NCBI RefSeq assembly: GCF_002844575.1
Contig: NZ_PIQO01000013.1
Location: 62,001-126,000, forward strand
Length of the DNA: 64,000 bases
Direction of reading: 5' to 3'
Source: Heyndrickxia camelliae
GTDB taxonomy: Bacteria > Bacillota > Bacilli > Bacillales > Bacillaceae_C
In this document: piece after piece, positions 24,930 through 34,393 of the stretch
Layout of the letters: every line of letters starts with the position of its first letter
Numbering within the stretch: the stretch's first letter is position 1
Translations under genes and position numbers: made by a program
Notes under the pieces: generated by a model
What the model was told of the DNA's origin: nothing
Seen by the model: only the letters and a program-made list of their open reading frames with translations
The model's database searches: none

Positions 24930-26252
24930 TTGGGATTTTTATCATCCATTTTTAAGGCGAGAGATAAGCCTACTGATAGAGCTGTGAGTTCCAACTATAC
25001 CTTTTTAATGGGATCAACCACAGCAGGTAAAACAGTGACCGAGCGGTCGGCACTTCAAATGACGGCCGTATACTCTTGTGTTCGAATATTAGCTGAAGCA
25101 GTAGCAGGGCTTCCTCTGCATCTTTATTGTTATACAGAAGATGGTGGCAAGGAAAAAGCAATTGATCATTCCTTGTATCGACTTTTGCATGATGAACCAA
25201 ATCCTGAGATGAGTTCTTTTGTGTTTAGAGAAACACTGATGACTCATCTTTTATTATGGGGGAATTGTTATGCGCAGATTATTCGTAATGGAAAAGGTGA
25301 AGTTGTCGCTCTCTACCCCTTGATGCCAAATCGGATGTCAGTTCATCGAGATGAGAGTGGGCAGCTCTATTACTTATATACCAGAGGTGCAGATGATGTG
25401 AACAGTACGAAGGGTATGACAGTAAAACTTAGTACCTCCGATGTACTTCATATTCCCGGACTCGGGTTTGATGGACTGGTTGGCTACTCCCCGATTGCGA
25501 TGGCTAAAAATGCGATTGGTCTAGCCATTGCAACAGAGGAATATGGAGCCAAGTTCTTTGCTAACGGTGCTGCTCCAAGTGGTGTGCTTGAACATCCAGG
25601 AACGATTAAAGAACCTGGGAAAGTCAGAGAGGCTTGGCAGTCACAATTTGGTGGCAGTGCCAATTCCAATAAAATAGCCGTGCTTGAAGAAGGAATGAAA
25701 TATACACCGATTTCCATTTCACCAGAACAAGCACAATTCCTTGAAACAAGGAAGTTTCAAATCAATGAAATTGCTCGGATTTTTAGAGTCCCTCCTCACA
25801 TGGTAGGCGACCTTGAGAAGTCGAGCTTTTCTAATATTGAGCAACAATCCCTTGAGTTTGTGAAATACACCTTAGACCCGTGGGTAGTGCGTTGGGAGCA
25901 AACCCTAGCCCGCACCCTTTTTACACCGGAAGAAAAGAAAAAATACTTCTTTAGATTCAATGTAGAAGGTCTGCTTAGAGGGGATTATGTTAGTCGCATG
26001 AGCGGGTATGCCACAGCAAGGCAGAACGGTTGGATGAGTGCCAATGATATTCGAGAACTTGAAAACCTAGACCGTATCCCAGCAGAGGACGGTGGTGACA
26101 TGTACCTTGTCAACGGTAATATGCTCCCTCTTACAAAGGCAGGTGCATTCGCAAATACAAACGAGGATGGAAAGGAGGAAGACTTGGATGAAGAACAAGA
26201 TGTTTTGGCGATGGAAGAACCAAGCAAGCGAACAAGAAGAACGAGTTCTTGA
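24930..26252 (+). CDS. HK97-type portal protein
   Basis: 440 aa. TVTERSALQMTAVYSCVRILAEAVAGLPLHLYCY at the N-terminus and TRKFQINEIARIFRVPPHMVGDLEKSSFSNIEQQSLEFVKYTLDPW in the second half are the hallmark segments of HK97-like portals, the ring through which DNA enters the head. GGGAGG (24915-24920) favours TTG at 24930 over the TTG at 24924. The 3' end overlaps the protease gene by 65 nt. Confidence 0.92.
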   Translation: MGFLSSIFKARDKPTDRAVSSNYTFLMGSTTAGKTVTERSALQMTAVYSCVRILAEAVAGLPLHLYCYTEDGGKEKAIDHSLYRLLHDEPNPEMSSFVFRETLMTHLLLWGNCYAQIIRNGKGEVVALYPLMPNRMSVHRDESGQLYYLYTRGADDVNSTKGMTVKLSTSDVLHIPGLGFDGLVGYSPIAMAKNAIGLAIATEEYGAKFFANGAAPSGVLEHPGTIKEPGKVREAWQSQFGGSANSNKIAVLEEGMKYTPISISPEQAQFLETRKFQINEIARIFRVPPHMVGDLEKSSFSNIEQQSLEFVKYTLDPWVVRWEQTLARTLFTPEEKKKYFFRFNVEGLLRGDYVSRMSGYATARQNGWMSANDIRELENLDRIPAEDGGDMYLVNGNMLPLTKAGAFANTNEDGKEEDLDEEQDVLAMEEPSKRTRRTSS

Positions 26253-26919
26253 GCTTTATGGAACAATCGCTGAAGAAAGCTGGTTTGATGATGATGTGAC
26301 CCCACAGATGTTTAGAAATGAACTCTTTAGCGAAAAAGGACCCATCACCTTATGGATTAACTCACCGGGTGGAGATTGCATTGCCGCAAGTCAGATTTAT
26401 ACCATGTTGATGGATTACCCAGATGAGGTAACTGTCAAGATTGATGGGATTGCAGCATCAGCCGCTTCTGTCATTGCCATGGCAGGAACAAAGGTATTGA
26501 TGGCTCCGACAGCACTCATGATGATTCATAACCCGGCAACCATCACGATGGGCGATCATGAAGACATGAAACGAGCGATTGAGATGTTAGATGAGGTGAA
26601 AGAAAGCATTATTAATGCCTATGAGATTAAGACTGGAGTATCTCGCATCAAACTATCTCATCTGATGGATGCTGAAACCTGGATGAATGCCAACAAAGCC
26701 ATAGAACTTGGCTTTGCAGACGATGTGCTAAAGGATGAGAAACAATCCGAACCCACTTTTTCTGCCTATGCGTTTTCTAGAAAAGCAGTGGCTACGAATC
26801 TGCTAAATAAAATTGCAGAAAAGACAATACCAATCAAGGCAGAGGAAACTCTAAAACCACAAGGGCGCTCAATTGATGAACTCAAGGAGCGTCTTTTAAT
26901 TATCAAAAAATATATGTAA
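26188..26919 (+). CDS. ClpP-type prohead protease
   Basis: 243 aa. LWINSPGGDCIAASQIYTML, KIDGIAASAASVIAMAG (catalytic Ser) and ALMMIHNPATITMG (catalytic His) are the ClpP/S14 motifs; the Asp should follow near AMEM-DEVKE. It processes the capsid protein's scaffold. AAAGGAGG at 26171-26178 fixes the start at 26188, inside the end of the portal gene. Confidence 0.92.
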   Translation: MKNKMFWRWKNQASEQEERVLELYGTIAEESWFDDDVTPQMFRNELFSEKGPITLWINSPGGDCIAASQIYTMLMDYPDEVTVKIDGIAASAASVIAMAGTKVLMAPTALMMIHNPATITMGDHEDMKRAIEMLDEVKESIINAYEIKTGVSRIKLSHLMDAETWMNANKAIELGFADDVLKDEKQSEPTFSAYAFSRKAVATNLLNKIAEKTIPIKAEETLKPQGRSIDELKERLLIIKKYM

Positions 26920-26935
26920 ATGGAGGAATTTTACT

Positions 26936-28132
26936 ATGACGATTACAGAAATGCGTAATAAACGCAAAAAGCTTATTGAAACGATGGATGGGTTCTTGGA
27001 CACTCATAAAACCAAGAATGGCACATTGTCCGCAGAAGATGATCAAACCTACAAAACCATGGAAGATGAAATTTCTGAACTTACCAATGAAATCCATCGC
27101 ATGGAAAGACGTGAAGCAATCGAGGCTGAACTTGAAAAACCTGTCAGCAAGCCAATCATTGAAAATCCGATGAATGGTCGACTGGATAACAGTGAAATTA
27201 AAACTGGCCGAGCAGCTGATTCTTATAAGACTGCCATGCTTTCAGCCCTTCGCTCAAACTTCCGTAATGTATCCAATGTCCTACAAGAAGGGGTAGACGC
27301 AGATGGTGGCTATCTCGTACCCGAAGAATACGACAGCAGATTGATTGATGGTCTGGAAGAAGAGAATATCATTCGTAAGCTGGGTCACAGAATTACCACA
27401 TCAGGTGAGCGAAAAATCAATATTGCAGCTACAAAACCTGCAGCTGCATGGATTGATGAGGGCGAGGCACTGACCTTTAGTGATGCAACCTTCTCTCAAA
27501 TTAATCTGGATGCTCACAAACTTCACGTAGCTGTAAAGGTGACCGAGGAACTGCTCTATGACAATGCCTTCCAACTGGAGAACTACATCATTGAGGAGTT
27601 TTATAAGGCTCTGGCCAATGCGGAAGAAGATGCCTTTATCAATGGTGATGGCACAGGAAAACCTCTAGGCATTCTTGCTGCTAGTGGTGGTGCTGAAGTA
27701 GGAGTGACTGCTGCCTCTGCCACAGCAATTACGGCCGATGAAGTGATTAATTTAGTGTATTCACTGAAACGTCCATACCGTAAGAATGCAGTCTTTATTT
27801 TAAATGACCAGACCATTGCGGCACTTAGAAAACTCAAGGATGGAAACGGAGCGTATATGTGGCAAGCAGCTCTTGTTGCGGGTGAACCAGATAAACTACT
27901 AGGCTATCCTGTTTATACATCTGCTTATATGCCTACCATTGAGGCAGGTGCTAAGACCATTATCTTTGGCGATTTGTCTTATTACAACATCGGTGATCGT
28001 GGTTCTCGCTCATTTGCGGAGCTTCGTGAGTTGTTTGCTGGTAATGGCATGGTCGGTTTTGTAGCTAAAGAACGTGTGGATGGCAAGTTAGTACTACCTG
28101 AAGCAATCAAGGTTCTTCAGCAGAAAGCCTAA
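26936..28132 (+). CDS. HK97-family major capsid protein
   Basis: 398 aa. Residues 1-95 are a charged coiled coil (EMRNKRKKLIETMDGFLDTHKT ... LTNEIHRMERREAIEAELEK), the delta-domain scaffold removed by the protease. The coat follows: GVDADGGYLVPEEYDSRLIDGLEEENIIRKLGHRI, then FINGDGTGKPLGIL and GDLSYYNIGDRG. TGGAGGAATTTTACT precedes the ATG. Confidence 0.95.
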   Translation: MTITEMRNKRKKLIETMDGFLDTHKTKNGTLSAEDDQTYKTMEDEISELTNEIHRMERREAIEAELEKPVSKPIIENPMNGRLDNSEIKTGRAADSYKTAMLSALRSNFRNVSNVLQEGVDADGGYLVPEEYDSRLIDGLEEENIIRKLGHRITTSGERKINIAATKPAAAWIDEGEALTFSDATFSQINLDAHKLHVAVKVTEELLYDNAFQLENYIIEEFYKALANAEEDAFINGDGTGKPLGILAASGGAEVGVTAASATAITADEVINLVYSLKRPYRKNAVFILNDQTIAALRKLKDGNGAYMWQAALVAGEPDKLLGYPVYTSAYMPTIEAGAKTIIFGDLSYYNIGDRGSRSFAELRELFAGNGMVGFVAKERVDGKLVLPEAIKVLQQKA

Positions 28133-28144
28133 CGGAGGTGCGAT

Positions 28145-28369
28145 ATGGATTACAACACAAAAAACTACACCGAACAAGGCGGAGATAAAACCGTCATCGC
28201 AGGAACGTTAGAGATTAAGGAGGGAGCAACCGTAACAGGTCTCCCTTCTTCTTTTACTCCTGCAGAAAACCAAGCACCTAGTGTGGCAGAAGATATTACG
28301 AGTTTAGTTGCTGATTTTAATGCCTTGCTTCTAAAGCTTCAAACAGCAGGACTCATGGAAGCTGATTAA
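28145..28369 (+). CDS. Small head fiber-like protein
   Basis: 74 aa. TVIAGTLEIKEGATVTGLPSSF resembles the short beta repeat of phage head fiber proteins, followed by a C-terminal helix (DITSLVADFNALLLKLQTAGLM). Its place between capsid and connector agrees. Likely a capsid decoration. Confidence 0.6.
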   Translation: MDYNTKNYTEQGGDKTVIAGTLEIKEGATVTGLPSSFTPAENQAPSVAEDITSLVADFNALLLKLQTAGLMEAD

Positions 28370-28391
28370 AAAGAGAAAGGATGGTGGCGGT

Positions 28392-28700
28392 ATGACACTG
28401 ATTCAAAAGGTAAAAGCAAACTTGATTTTAGAGCATGACGCTGATGACGAACTATTAGAGATGTTCATCACCGCTGCTGTCAGTTATGCCGAAAGTTATC
28501 AGCATGTACCAGAAAATTTCTATAGCGACAATCCTATGCCGCCTACTACTGAGCAGGCTGTTATTATGCTCTCTTCTCATTTCTATGAAAGTAGAGATGG
28601 CAGCACGGGTGGCTTTTTTGCAGATAATGTGCAAGCCGGTCAGCAGGTGTGGAATACGGTCAATCTTCTTTTGCGACTTGATCGGGATTGGAAGGTGTAA
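28392..28700 (+). CDS. Head-tail connector (gp6-like) protein
   Basis: 102 aa. MTLIQKVKANLILEHDADDELLEMFITAAVSYAESYQHVP and EQAVIMLSSHFYESRDG are typical of the gp6-like helical connector that extends the portal. It is preceded by AAAGGATGGTGGCGGT. Confidence 0.8.
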   Translation: MTLIQKVKANLILEHDADDELLEMFITAAVSYAESYQHVPENFYSDNPMPPTTEQAVIMLSSHFYESRDGSTGGFFADNVQAGQQVWNTVNLLLRLDRDWKV

Positions 28701-28703
28701 GAG

Positions 28704-29045
28704 ATGAGTTTTGGAAAAATGAATAAATTTGCTGATATTAAAGCAATTACAACAACGAAAGATAGTGAGGGATTTGCGACAACATCAGAAACCGTGATTG
28801 CTTCGATTCGAGTCTACCGGGAAGGGCGTCATGGTAGTGAGCGCTGGGCTAACCTCGCTGCTTTTTCTGAAGCTACGGATCTCTTTAGATTTCGTGCCAT
28901 TCCTGGAGTGCTGGTAACCACAGAGCATTTTATCGAGTGTGAAAGAGAATTATTTGATATTACATCGGTGGAAAACGTAAAAGGTCGAGGGATGTATACA
29001 GAAGTATTGGCTAAGAAGGTGGTGAGTAGCGTTGGCAAAAGTTGA
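28704..29045 (+). CDS. Head closure (head-tail adaptor) protein
   Basis: 113 aa. MNKFADIKAITTTKDSEGFATTSETVIASIRVYREG and the end HFIECERELFDITSVENVKGRGMYTEVLAKK match the SPP1 gp16-like stopper fold. It overlaps the next gene by 14 nt. Confidence 0.8.
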   Translation: MSFGKMNKFADIKAITTTKDSEGFATTSETVIASIRVYREGRHGSERWANLAAFSEATDLFRFRAIPGVLVTTEHFIECERELFDITSVENVKGRGMYTEVLAKKVVSSVGKS

Positions 29046-29463
29046 TATTAAAATGCCCGATGAATTTCTACTTAAGGTTTCAAAGCTTGGCTCTGACTTT
29101 GACCCTGTTGCAGAAAAGGTGCTAAAAGCAGGTGGTGAAGTCGTTTTCAAACGAACGAAGAGCAATCTTTCTGCTGTAATCGGTAAAGGTACAAAGCATG
29201 AATCACGCTCAACGGGTGAACTTGAAAAAGCACTCGGTGTTACATCAGTACGATTAGATAGGAACGGAAACCACAATATAAAAATTGGATTTTCTGAACC
29301 AAGGCCTGATGGTGAGAGTAACGCAAAAATAGCAAACATCCTTGAGTATGGCAAACACGGTCAACCTGCAAAGCCTTTTTTGAAACCCGCTAGGAGTGCT
29401 TCCAAATCAGAGTGTATTTCAGTTATGAAAAGCACTTTTGAAGAGGAGGTCAAAAAGCTATGA
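29032..29463 (+). CDS. HK97 gp10-like tail completion protein
   Basis: 143 aa from a TTG start after AAGGTGGTGAGTAGC. VAEKVLKAGGEVVFKRTKSNLSAVIGKGTKHESRSTGELEKALGV and ANILEYGKHGQPAKPFLKPA are the gp10 family signatures. It helps join tail to head. Confidence 0.85.
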   Translation: MAKVDIKMPDEFLLKVSKLGSDFDPVAEKVLKAGGEVVFKRTKSNLSAVIGKGTKHESRSTGELEKALGVTSVRLDRNGNHNIKIGFSEPRPDGESNAKIANILEYGKHGQPAKPFLKPARSASKSECISVMKSTFEEEVKKL

Positions 29464-29804
29464 GTATTTTAGAGGACTTACAAGTAGTTTTAGAAACACT
29501 AGACGTTCCGATTGAAACAGGAGTGTTTTCAGATGTGGCTCCTGGTAAGTACATGGTGATTGTTCCGATGAGCGATAGCTTTGACCTTCATTCGGATAAT
29601 CTACCATGCATGGATGTTCAAGAGGCACGGATTTCAATTTATAGCAAAGGCAGTTATACAGCGTTAAAAAATCAAGTGGTGCAGTTATTGTTGGATTCCA
29701 GTTTCACCATAACCGCACGGAGCTACATCGGCTTTGAAGATGATACGGGCTATTACCACTACAACGTGGATGTAGCCAAACATTACGAAATAGGAGGTAA
29801 TTAA
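29460..29804 (+). CDS. Putative tail terminator/minor tail protein
   Basis: 114 aa. Order (gp10, this gene, major tail protein) and the sequence VVLETLDVPIETGVFSDVAPGKYMVIVPMSD ... YYHYNVDVAKHYE fit the tail terminator ring. It overlaps the previous gene by 4 nt. Confidence 0.65.
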   Translation: MSILEDLQVVLETLDVPIETGVFSDVAPGKYMVIVPMSDSFDLHSDNLPCMDVQEARISIYSKGSYTALKNQVVQLLLDSSFTITARSYIGFEDDTGYYHYNVDVAKHYEIGGN

Positions 29805-29806
29805 AA

Positions 29807-30391
29807 ATGGCAACAATTGGTCTGGATAAACTTTATTATGCGACCATCACAGATGATGAAAATGGCGAAGAAATCTATGGCACACCCACTCAGCTGGCAA
29901 AAGCAATCTCAGCAGAGTTATCTGTTGAACTGGCAGAGGCAACTCTCTATGCAGATGATGGTGCGGCAGAAATCGTTAAAGAATTTAAAAATGGCACTAT
30001 CTCTCTTGGAGTGGATGATATTGGCTCGACTACTGCAGCCGCCTTAACCGGAGTCACGGTTGATAAGAACAACGTTGTGGTTTCTAACAGTGAAGATGGC
30101 GGGGATCCTGTGGCTGTTGGTTTTAGAGCAAAGAAATCCAATGGCAAGTATAAATACTATTGGCTCTATCGAGTGAAATTCGGTATTCCTGCGACAAACC
30201 TAGCAACAAAAGGTGACAGTATTACATTCTCAACACCAACAATTGAAGGTACGGTTCTCCGAAGAAACAAGCCGGATACAAGCGGTAAACATCCCTGGAA
30301 AGCGGAAGTGACCGAAGGCGATAAGGATGTACCGGCATCGGTTATCAGCAGTTGGTATACAGAAGTCTATGAACCGGATTACACAGTATAA
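29807..30391 (+). CDS. Major tail protein (phi13 type)
   Basis: 194 aa. MATIGLDKLYYATITDDENGEEIYGTPTQLAKAISAELSVELAEATLYADDGAAEIVKEFKNGTISLGVDDI is typical of the phi13-like major tail tube family; the C-terminal half is an Ig-like extension region. Forms the tail tube. Confidence 0.9.
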   Translation: MATIGLDKLYYATITDDENGEEIYGTPTQLAKAISAELSVELAEATLYADDGAAEIVKEFKNGTISLGVDDIGSTTAAALTGVTVDKNNVVVSNSEDGGDPVAVGFRAKKSNGKYKYYWLYRVKFGIPATNLATKGDSITFSTPTIEGTVLRRNKPDTSGKHPWKAEVTEGDKDVPASVISSWYTEVYEPDYTV

Positions 30392-30404
30392 GGAGGGATA
30401 ATTC

Positions 30405-30788
30405 ATGGATAACGAACGAACAGCAAGCATTCGTATTGGTGGCGATGAATATGTGCTACTACTTACTACAAAGGCAACAAAGGAAATCGCAGGACGATAT
30501 GGTGGTCTTGAAAACCTAGGCGATAAGCTAATGAAGTCTGAGAATGTTGAGATGGCACTTTCAGAGATTGTGTGGTTGATTACCTTACTGGCCAATCAAA
30601 GTACCCTTGTCTACAACATCAAGCATAAGGATGCACCGAAGGAATTACTGACCGAAGATGAGGTGGAAATTCTCACAAGCCCGATTGATTTGGCAGAGTA
30701 CAAAGAGGCAATTATGAATGCTCTTTACAAGGGTGCAAAAAGAAATGTATTCAGCGAGGAAAGCCCAAAAAACGCAGTAGCCCCGTAA
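30405..30788 (+). CDS. Tail assembly chaperone gpG
   Basis: 127 aa. RTASIRIGGDEYVLLLTTKATKEIAGRYGGLENLGDKLM is the start typical of gpG-like chaperones. It lies between the major tail protein and tape measure genes. A slippery A AAA AAC near its end (30767-30773) allows the longer gpGT form. Confidence 0.85.
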   Translation: MDNERTASIRIGGDEYVLLLTTKATKEIAGRYGGLENLGDKLMKSENVEMALSEIVWLITLLANQSTLVYNIKHKDAPKELLTEDEVEILTSPIDLAEYKEAIMNALYKGAKRNVFSEESPKNAVAP

Positions 30789-30976
30789 GTGACGAAGAGT
30801 TATTTACGAGGCTTTTATATTACGGCATCAGCGTATTACATCTGACCATGGATGAATTTTGGCTGATGCCGTTTGGTTTGCTACTAGACTTGTGGGAGTG
30901 TCACAAACAGTATCAGGGTCTGGCAAAACCAAAAAGAGAGATGTTTATCGATGACATTATCCCTGATGGAATCTGA
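30768..30976 (+). CDS. gpGT extension reached by programmed -1 frameshift
   Basis: At 30767-30773 the heptamer A AAA AAC is exactly in the zero frame (CCA AAA AAC). Slipping back one base avoids the TAA at 30786 and continues as SPVSDEELFTRLLYYGISVL then LTMDEFWLMPFGLLLDLWE, ending at TGA 30974-30976. This is the T domain that recruits the tape measure protein. It has no start codon of its own. It fills the 200-bp gap that otherwise looks non-coding. Confidence 0.88.
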
Positions 30977-30993
30977 CAAAGGAGGTGGAAAGC

Positions 30994-33600
30994 ATGGCAG
31001 ATAATTTCGGCTTGAAAATCGGTCTTGAAGGCGAGAAAGAATTTAAGAAAGCATTAACCGATATCAATCGTTCCTTTAAAGTACTTGGCTCTGAAATGAA
31101 ACTGGTAGCTTCAGAATTTGATAAAAACGATAAGTCTGTCCAGGCTCTTTCCGCCAGAAATTCAGTCCTCAACAAAGAGATTGAAACCCAAAAAAGCAAA
31201 ATTAATACCTTGAGGTCGGCTCTAGAAAATGCAGCTACCTCCTTTGGAGAAACCGATAGAAGAACACAAAACTGGCAGATTCAATTGAACAATGCTGAGG
31301 CGGCACTCAACAATATGGAGCGAGAGTTAAGTAGCAATAATGCTGCTCTTGAAGAAGCAAACTCCAATTATGATGATGCTGAAGATGCTCTCGATGACAT
31401 GAACCGTGAAATGAACGATGTCACCGACAGTGCAGATGATATGGGAAAAGAGATTGATGAGGCAGCTGACTCTGCTGAAAAATCCGAATCTAAGTTTAAA
31501 GGCTTAGGTACAACTCTAAAATCTATCGGCATTGCGATGGGAGCAGTTGCTGTTGCAGCAGGTGCGGCGGCTGTCAAACTTGGTAAAGAAGTCATTTCCG
31601 CTTATGCCGATTACGAACAATTAGTCGGTGGTGTAGATACTCTCTTTAAAGAGAATTCTCAGCAGTTACAAGACTATGCATCGAATGCCTATAAGACGGC
31701 GGGTCTTTCTGCCAATGACTACATGGAAACCGTCACTTCCTTTTCTGCAAGCCTTATTTCTTCTCTTGGAGGAGATACAGAAAAAGCCGTTAAATATGCG
31801 GATATGGCGATTACCGATATGTCTGACAATGCCAATAAAATGGGTACAGACATGGAATCCATTCAAAATGCCTATCAGGGTTTTGCTAAGCAAAATTACA
31901 CCATGCTAGATAACCTTAAACTAGGCTATGGTGGTACAAAAAGTGAAATGGAGCGACTCCTTGCCGATGCCGAGGCTATCTCTGGCATTGAGTACGATGT
32001 TTCTTCTTATGCCGATGTAGTTTCTGCCATCCATGTCATTCAAGAAAGCATGGGTATTGCTGGTACGACTGCTCTTGAGGCAGAAGAAACTATTTCTGGA
32101 TCGTTGAACGCATTCCAATCTGCATTCCAAAATCTTTTAGTTGGTTTTGGAAATGCCGATGCGGATATGGAACAACTCAGTAATAACATGGTGGATGCTT
32201 TTCAGTCGGTGGTAAAAAACATTACCCCAGTGATTGAAAATATCGTAAAGGCCCTGCCCATAGCAATTGAAGCATTATTGGATGCGATTTCGGATTTGTT
32301 ACCGACATTGCTTGTTACGGTGACCGATTTGTTTACTCAGGTACTAAACGCACTGATGAACCTACTACCTACCTTAATACCGGTAGCAGTTGATTCCATT
32401 CTCACGATTGTGAATGCGTTGATTGAAAACTTACCACTGCTAGTGGATGCGGCCGTTCAGTTAATTGCAGCTTTAGTGGATGGTCTTGGGCAGGCTCTCC
32501 CAGAACTTATTCCTGCGGCAGTTAATGCAATTACTACGATTGTGCAAGGTTTGGTGGATAATTTACCCATGCTTCTTGATGCAGCACTGCAGTTAATACT
32601 TGGTTTGGCTCAGGGGCTACTCGAGGCGATCCCGCAACTAATTGAGGCTCTCCCTACGATTATCTTGGCAATTGTTGATTTTATTATAAGCGCAATTCCT
32701 CAGATTATAGATGCAGGTATTCAGCTATTAACATCGCTGGTTACAGCCTTGCCTGAAATTATTACGGCTATTGTAGAGGCGATTCCACAGATAATTGATG
32801 GAATATTAAATGGGATTTTAAGTTCGATCCCACAACTCATACAAGCGGGTGTCGACTTACTTGTTGCACTGATTCAAAATCTACCGACCATTATTACCAC
32901 CATTGTGGTGGCAATCCCTCAAATCATTTCAAGTATTGTAAATGCCTTAATTGGAAACATCGACAAGATCATTATGGCAGGGGTTCAGCTATTTGTAGCA
33001 CTCATTCAGAATTTACCAACCATTGTGGTAGAGATCGTAAAAGCAGTGCCCCAGATTATTGGTGGCATCGTCAGAGCATTTACAAACTCCATGGGTTCCA
33101 TCGTGACGGTGGGTGGCAACATTGTAAAAGGACTATGGCAGGGTATTCAATCTCTTGCTTCTTGGTTATGGAATAAAGTCAGTGGTTGGATTAGTGGCAT
33201 TTGGACTGGCATCAAGGATTTCTTCGGTATCAAATCACCATCGAAACAGATGGGGTGGGTTGGTGAAATGCTTGTGAAAGGTCTTGCAGGTTCTATCCAA
33301 GATAACGGTGATGAGGCTGTAAAAGCAGCTGAAATGATGAGCGAGGACATCAACGATGTGATGACTAGTCTTGCCAGTGATATGAGTACATCCTTGCCTA
33401 CAGACTTTTCAGTGGATACTTCTGTAGGCGGCGTGATTTCAAACGCAGCGACCTCTTCCCTAGGCGGTGTCAGTGGTTCGCTGGTTACTGTACAGCAGAT
33501 GATTGTACGAAGTGAAGATGATATCAGAAGGGTATCTCAGGAACTTTATAACTTAATTCAGACAGGCTCTCGTGCTCAGGGTCGGTTTTCTACAACATAA
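30994..33600 (+). CDS. Tail tape measure protein
   Basis: 868 aa. It opens with a coiled coil (residues 1-170, many EL/NN repeats), then a hydrophobic stretch (GIAMGAVAVAAGAAAVKLGKEV). From about 400 to 700 a repeated hydrophobic unit of roughly 35-40 residues (LPxLIxAAVxxIxxIVxxLVDN) recurs about eight times. Such repeats set tail length and may form the membrane channel. GGAGGTGG places the start at 30994. Confidence 0.93.
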   Translation: MADNFGLKIGLEGEKEFKKALTDINRSFKVLGSEMKLVASEFDKNDKSVQALSARNSVLNKEIETQKSKINTLRSALENAATSFGETDRRTQNWQIQLNNAEAALNNMERELSSNNAALEEANSNYDDAEDALDDMNREMNDVTDSADDMGKEIDEAADSAEKSESKFKGLGTTLKSIGIAMGAVAVAAGAAAVKLGKEVISAYADYEQLVGGVDTLFKENSQQLQDYASNAYKTAGLSANDYMETVTSFSASLISSLGGDTEKAVKYADMAITDMSDNANKMGTDMESIQNAYQGFAKQNYTMLDNLKLGYGGTKSEMERLLADAEAISGIEYDVSSYADVVSAIHVIQESMGIAGTTALEAEETISGSLNAFQSAFQNLLVGFGNADADMEQLSNNMVDAFQSVVKNITPVIENIVKALPIAIEALLDAISDLLPTLLVTVTDLFTQVLNALMNLLPTLIPVAVDSILTIVNALIENLPLLVDAAVQLIAALVDGLGQALPELIPAAVNAITTIVQGLVDNLPMLLDAALQLILGLAQGLLEAIPQLIEALPTIILAIVDFIISAIPQIIDAGIQLLTSLVTALPEIITAIVEAIPQIIDGILNGILSSIPQLIQAGVDLLVALIQNLPTIITTIVVAIPQIISSIVNALIGNIDKIIMAGVQLFVALIQNLPTIVVEIVKAVPQIIGGIVRAFTNSMGSIVTVGGNIVKGLWQGIQSLASWLWNKVSGWISGIWTGIKDFFGIKSPSKQMGWVGEMLVKGLAGSIQDNGDEAVKAAEMMSEDINDVMTSLASDMSTSLPTDFSVDTSVGGVISNAATSSLGGVSGSLVTVQQMIVRSEDDIRRVSQELYNLIQTGSRAQGRFSTT

Positions 33601-33612
33601 GGAGGTGTGCCG

Positions 33613-34389
33613 ATGGGTTTTTCATATGACGATATTTCTTCAAAAAGCATGGGACTAAAAGCCAGGCTCACTTCCTGGCAGGTCTGTGGAGGAATGCGAA
33701 ATTTCACCACCACCGTACCTGGAAAGTATGGGGTGACAGACTTTGGAGCTGATTTTGATTACCGAGAAATCAATGTAGCTTGCAATATCTATCCCAAGCA
33801 TAGCTTTTCTGCTCTGGTGAGTACGCTTGATGAACTTTCAACATGGCTTGATCCCATGCAAGGGTTAAAAGAACTTGTTTTTGATGATGTACCAGACAGG
33901 TATTTTATGGCAAGGCTGAATGAAAAAGTTGACTGTGAACGACTCATTCGTTTTGCAGGAAGTTTCAACTTGAAGTTTTTCTGTCCTGACCCTTTTGCTT
34001 ATGCCATTATGGATGAAAATTATTTAATAGAAAGCGAAGGCGACCACACGGTTACAAGACTGACCGGCAATGTTGATTCCAATCCTATGTATCGCTTGAA
34101 GGGAATCATCACATCGGGTGTGAACAATTCTATTTCTGTTACAACCAATGGCTTGGAAATGAAAATAGTGAATGCTGTACTTTTGGCAGAAGAAACCCTT
34201 GTCATTGATACAGATAAGATGACGGCTTATGTGGAAGACGAAAACGGGATAATCTTAAGAAACGCTTTGCCTTACCTAGAGGATATAGATTTTCCAAGTC
34301 TTCATGTGGGCACGAATACCCTAGCAATAACAACGAATAATGCTGTGTTTACAGCACTTGAAATAAAGGCTCGCAGTAGATGGAGGTGA
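33613..34389 (+). CDS. Distal tail protein (Dit)
   Basis: 258 aa. KARLTSWQVCGGMRNFTTTVPGKYGVTDFGADFDYREINVACNIYP and KFFCPDPFAY are Dit-family segments; Dit forms the hub at the tail tip. ATG 33613 is chosen over a GTG at 33607 because GGAGG (33601-33605) fits it. Confidence 0.85.
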   Translation: MGFSYDDISSKSMGLKARLTSWQVCGGMRNFTTTVPGKYGVTDFGADFDYREINVACNIYPKHSFSALVSTLDELSTWLDPMQGLKELVFDDVPDRYFMARLNEKVDCERLIRFAGSFNLKFFCPDPFAYAIMDENYLIESEGDHTVTRLTGNVDSNPMYRLKGIITSGVNNSISVTTNGLEMKIVNAVLLAEETLVIDTDKMTAYVEDENGIILRNALPYLEDIDFPSLHVGTNTLAITTNNAVFTALEIKARSRWR

Positions 34390-34393
34390 TCCA

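Noticed and set aside
31368-31595. Antisense ORFs opposite coiled-coil and repeat parts of large genes (tape measure, polymerase and others)
   Set aside because: They arise from codon bias of the sense gene; no start signals and no recognisable domains.
32220-33090. Repeats in the tape measure gene as a CRISPR-like or satellite array
   Set aside because: They are degenerate at DNA level, stay in frame and encode the usual hydrophobic tape measure repeats.
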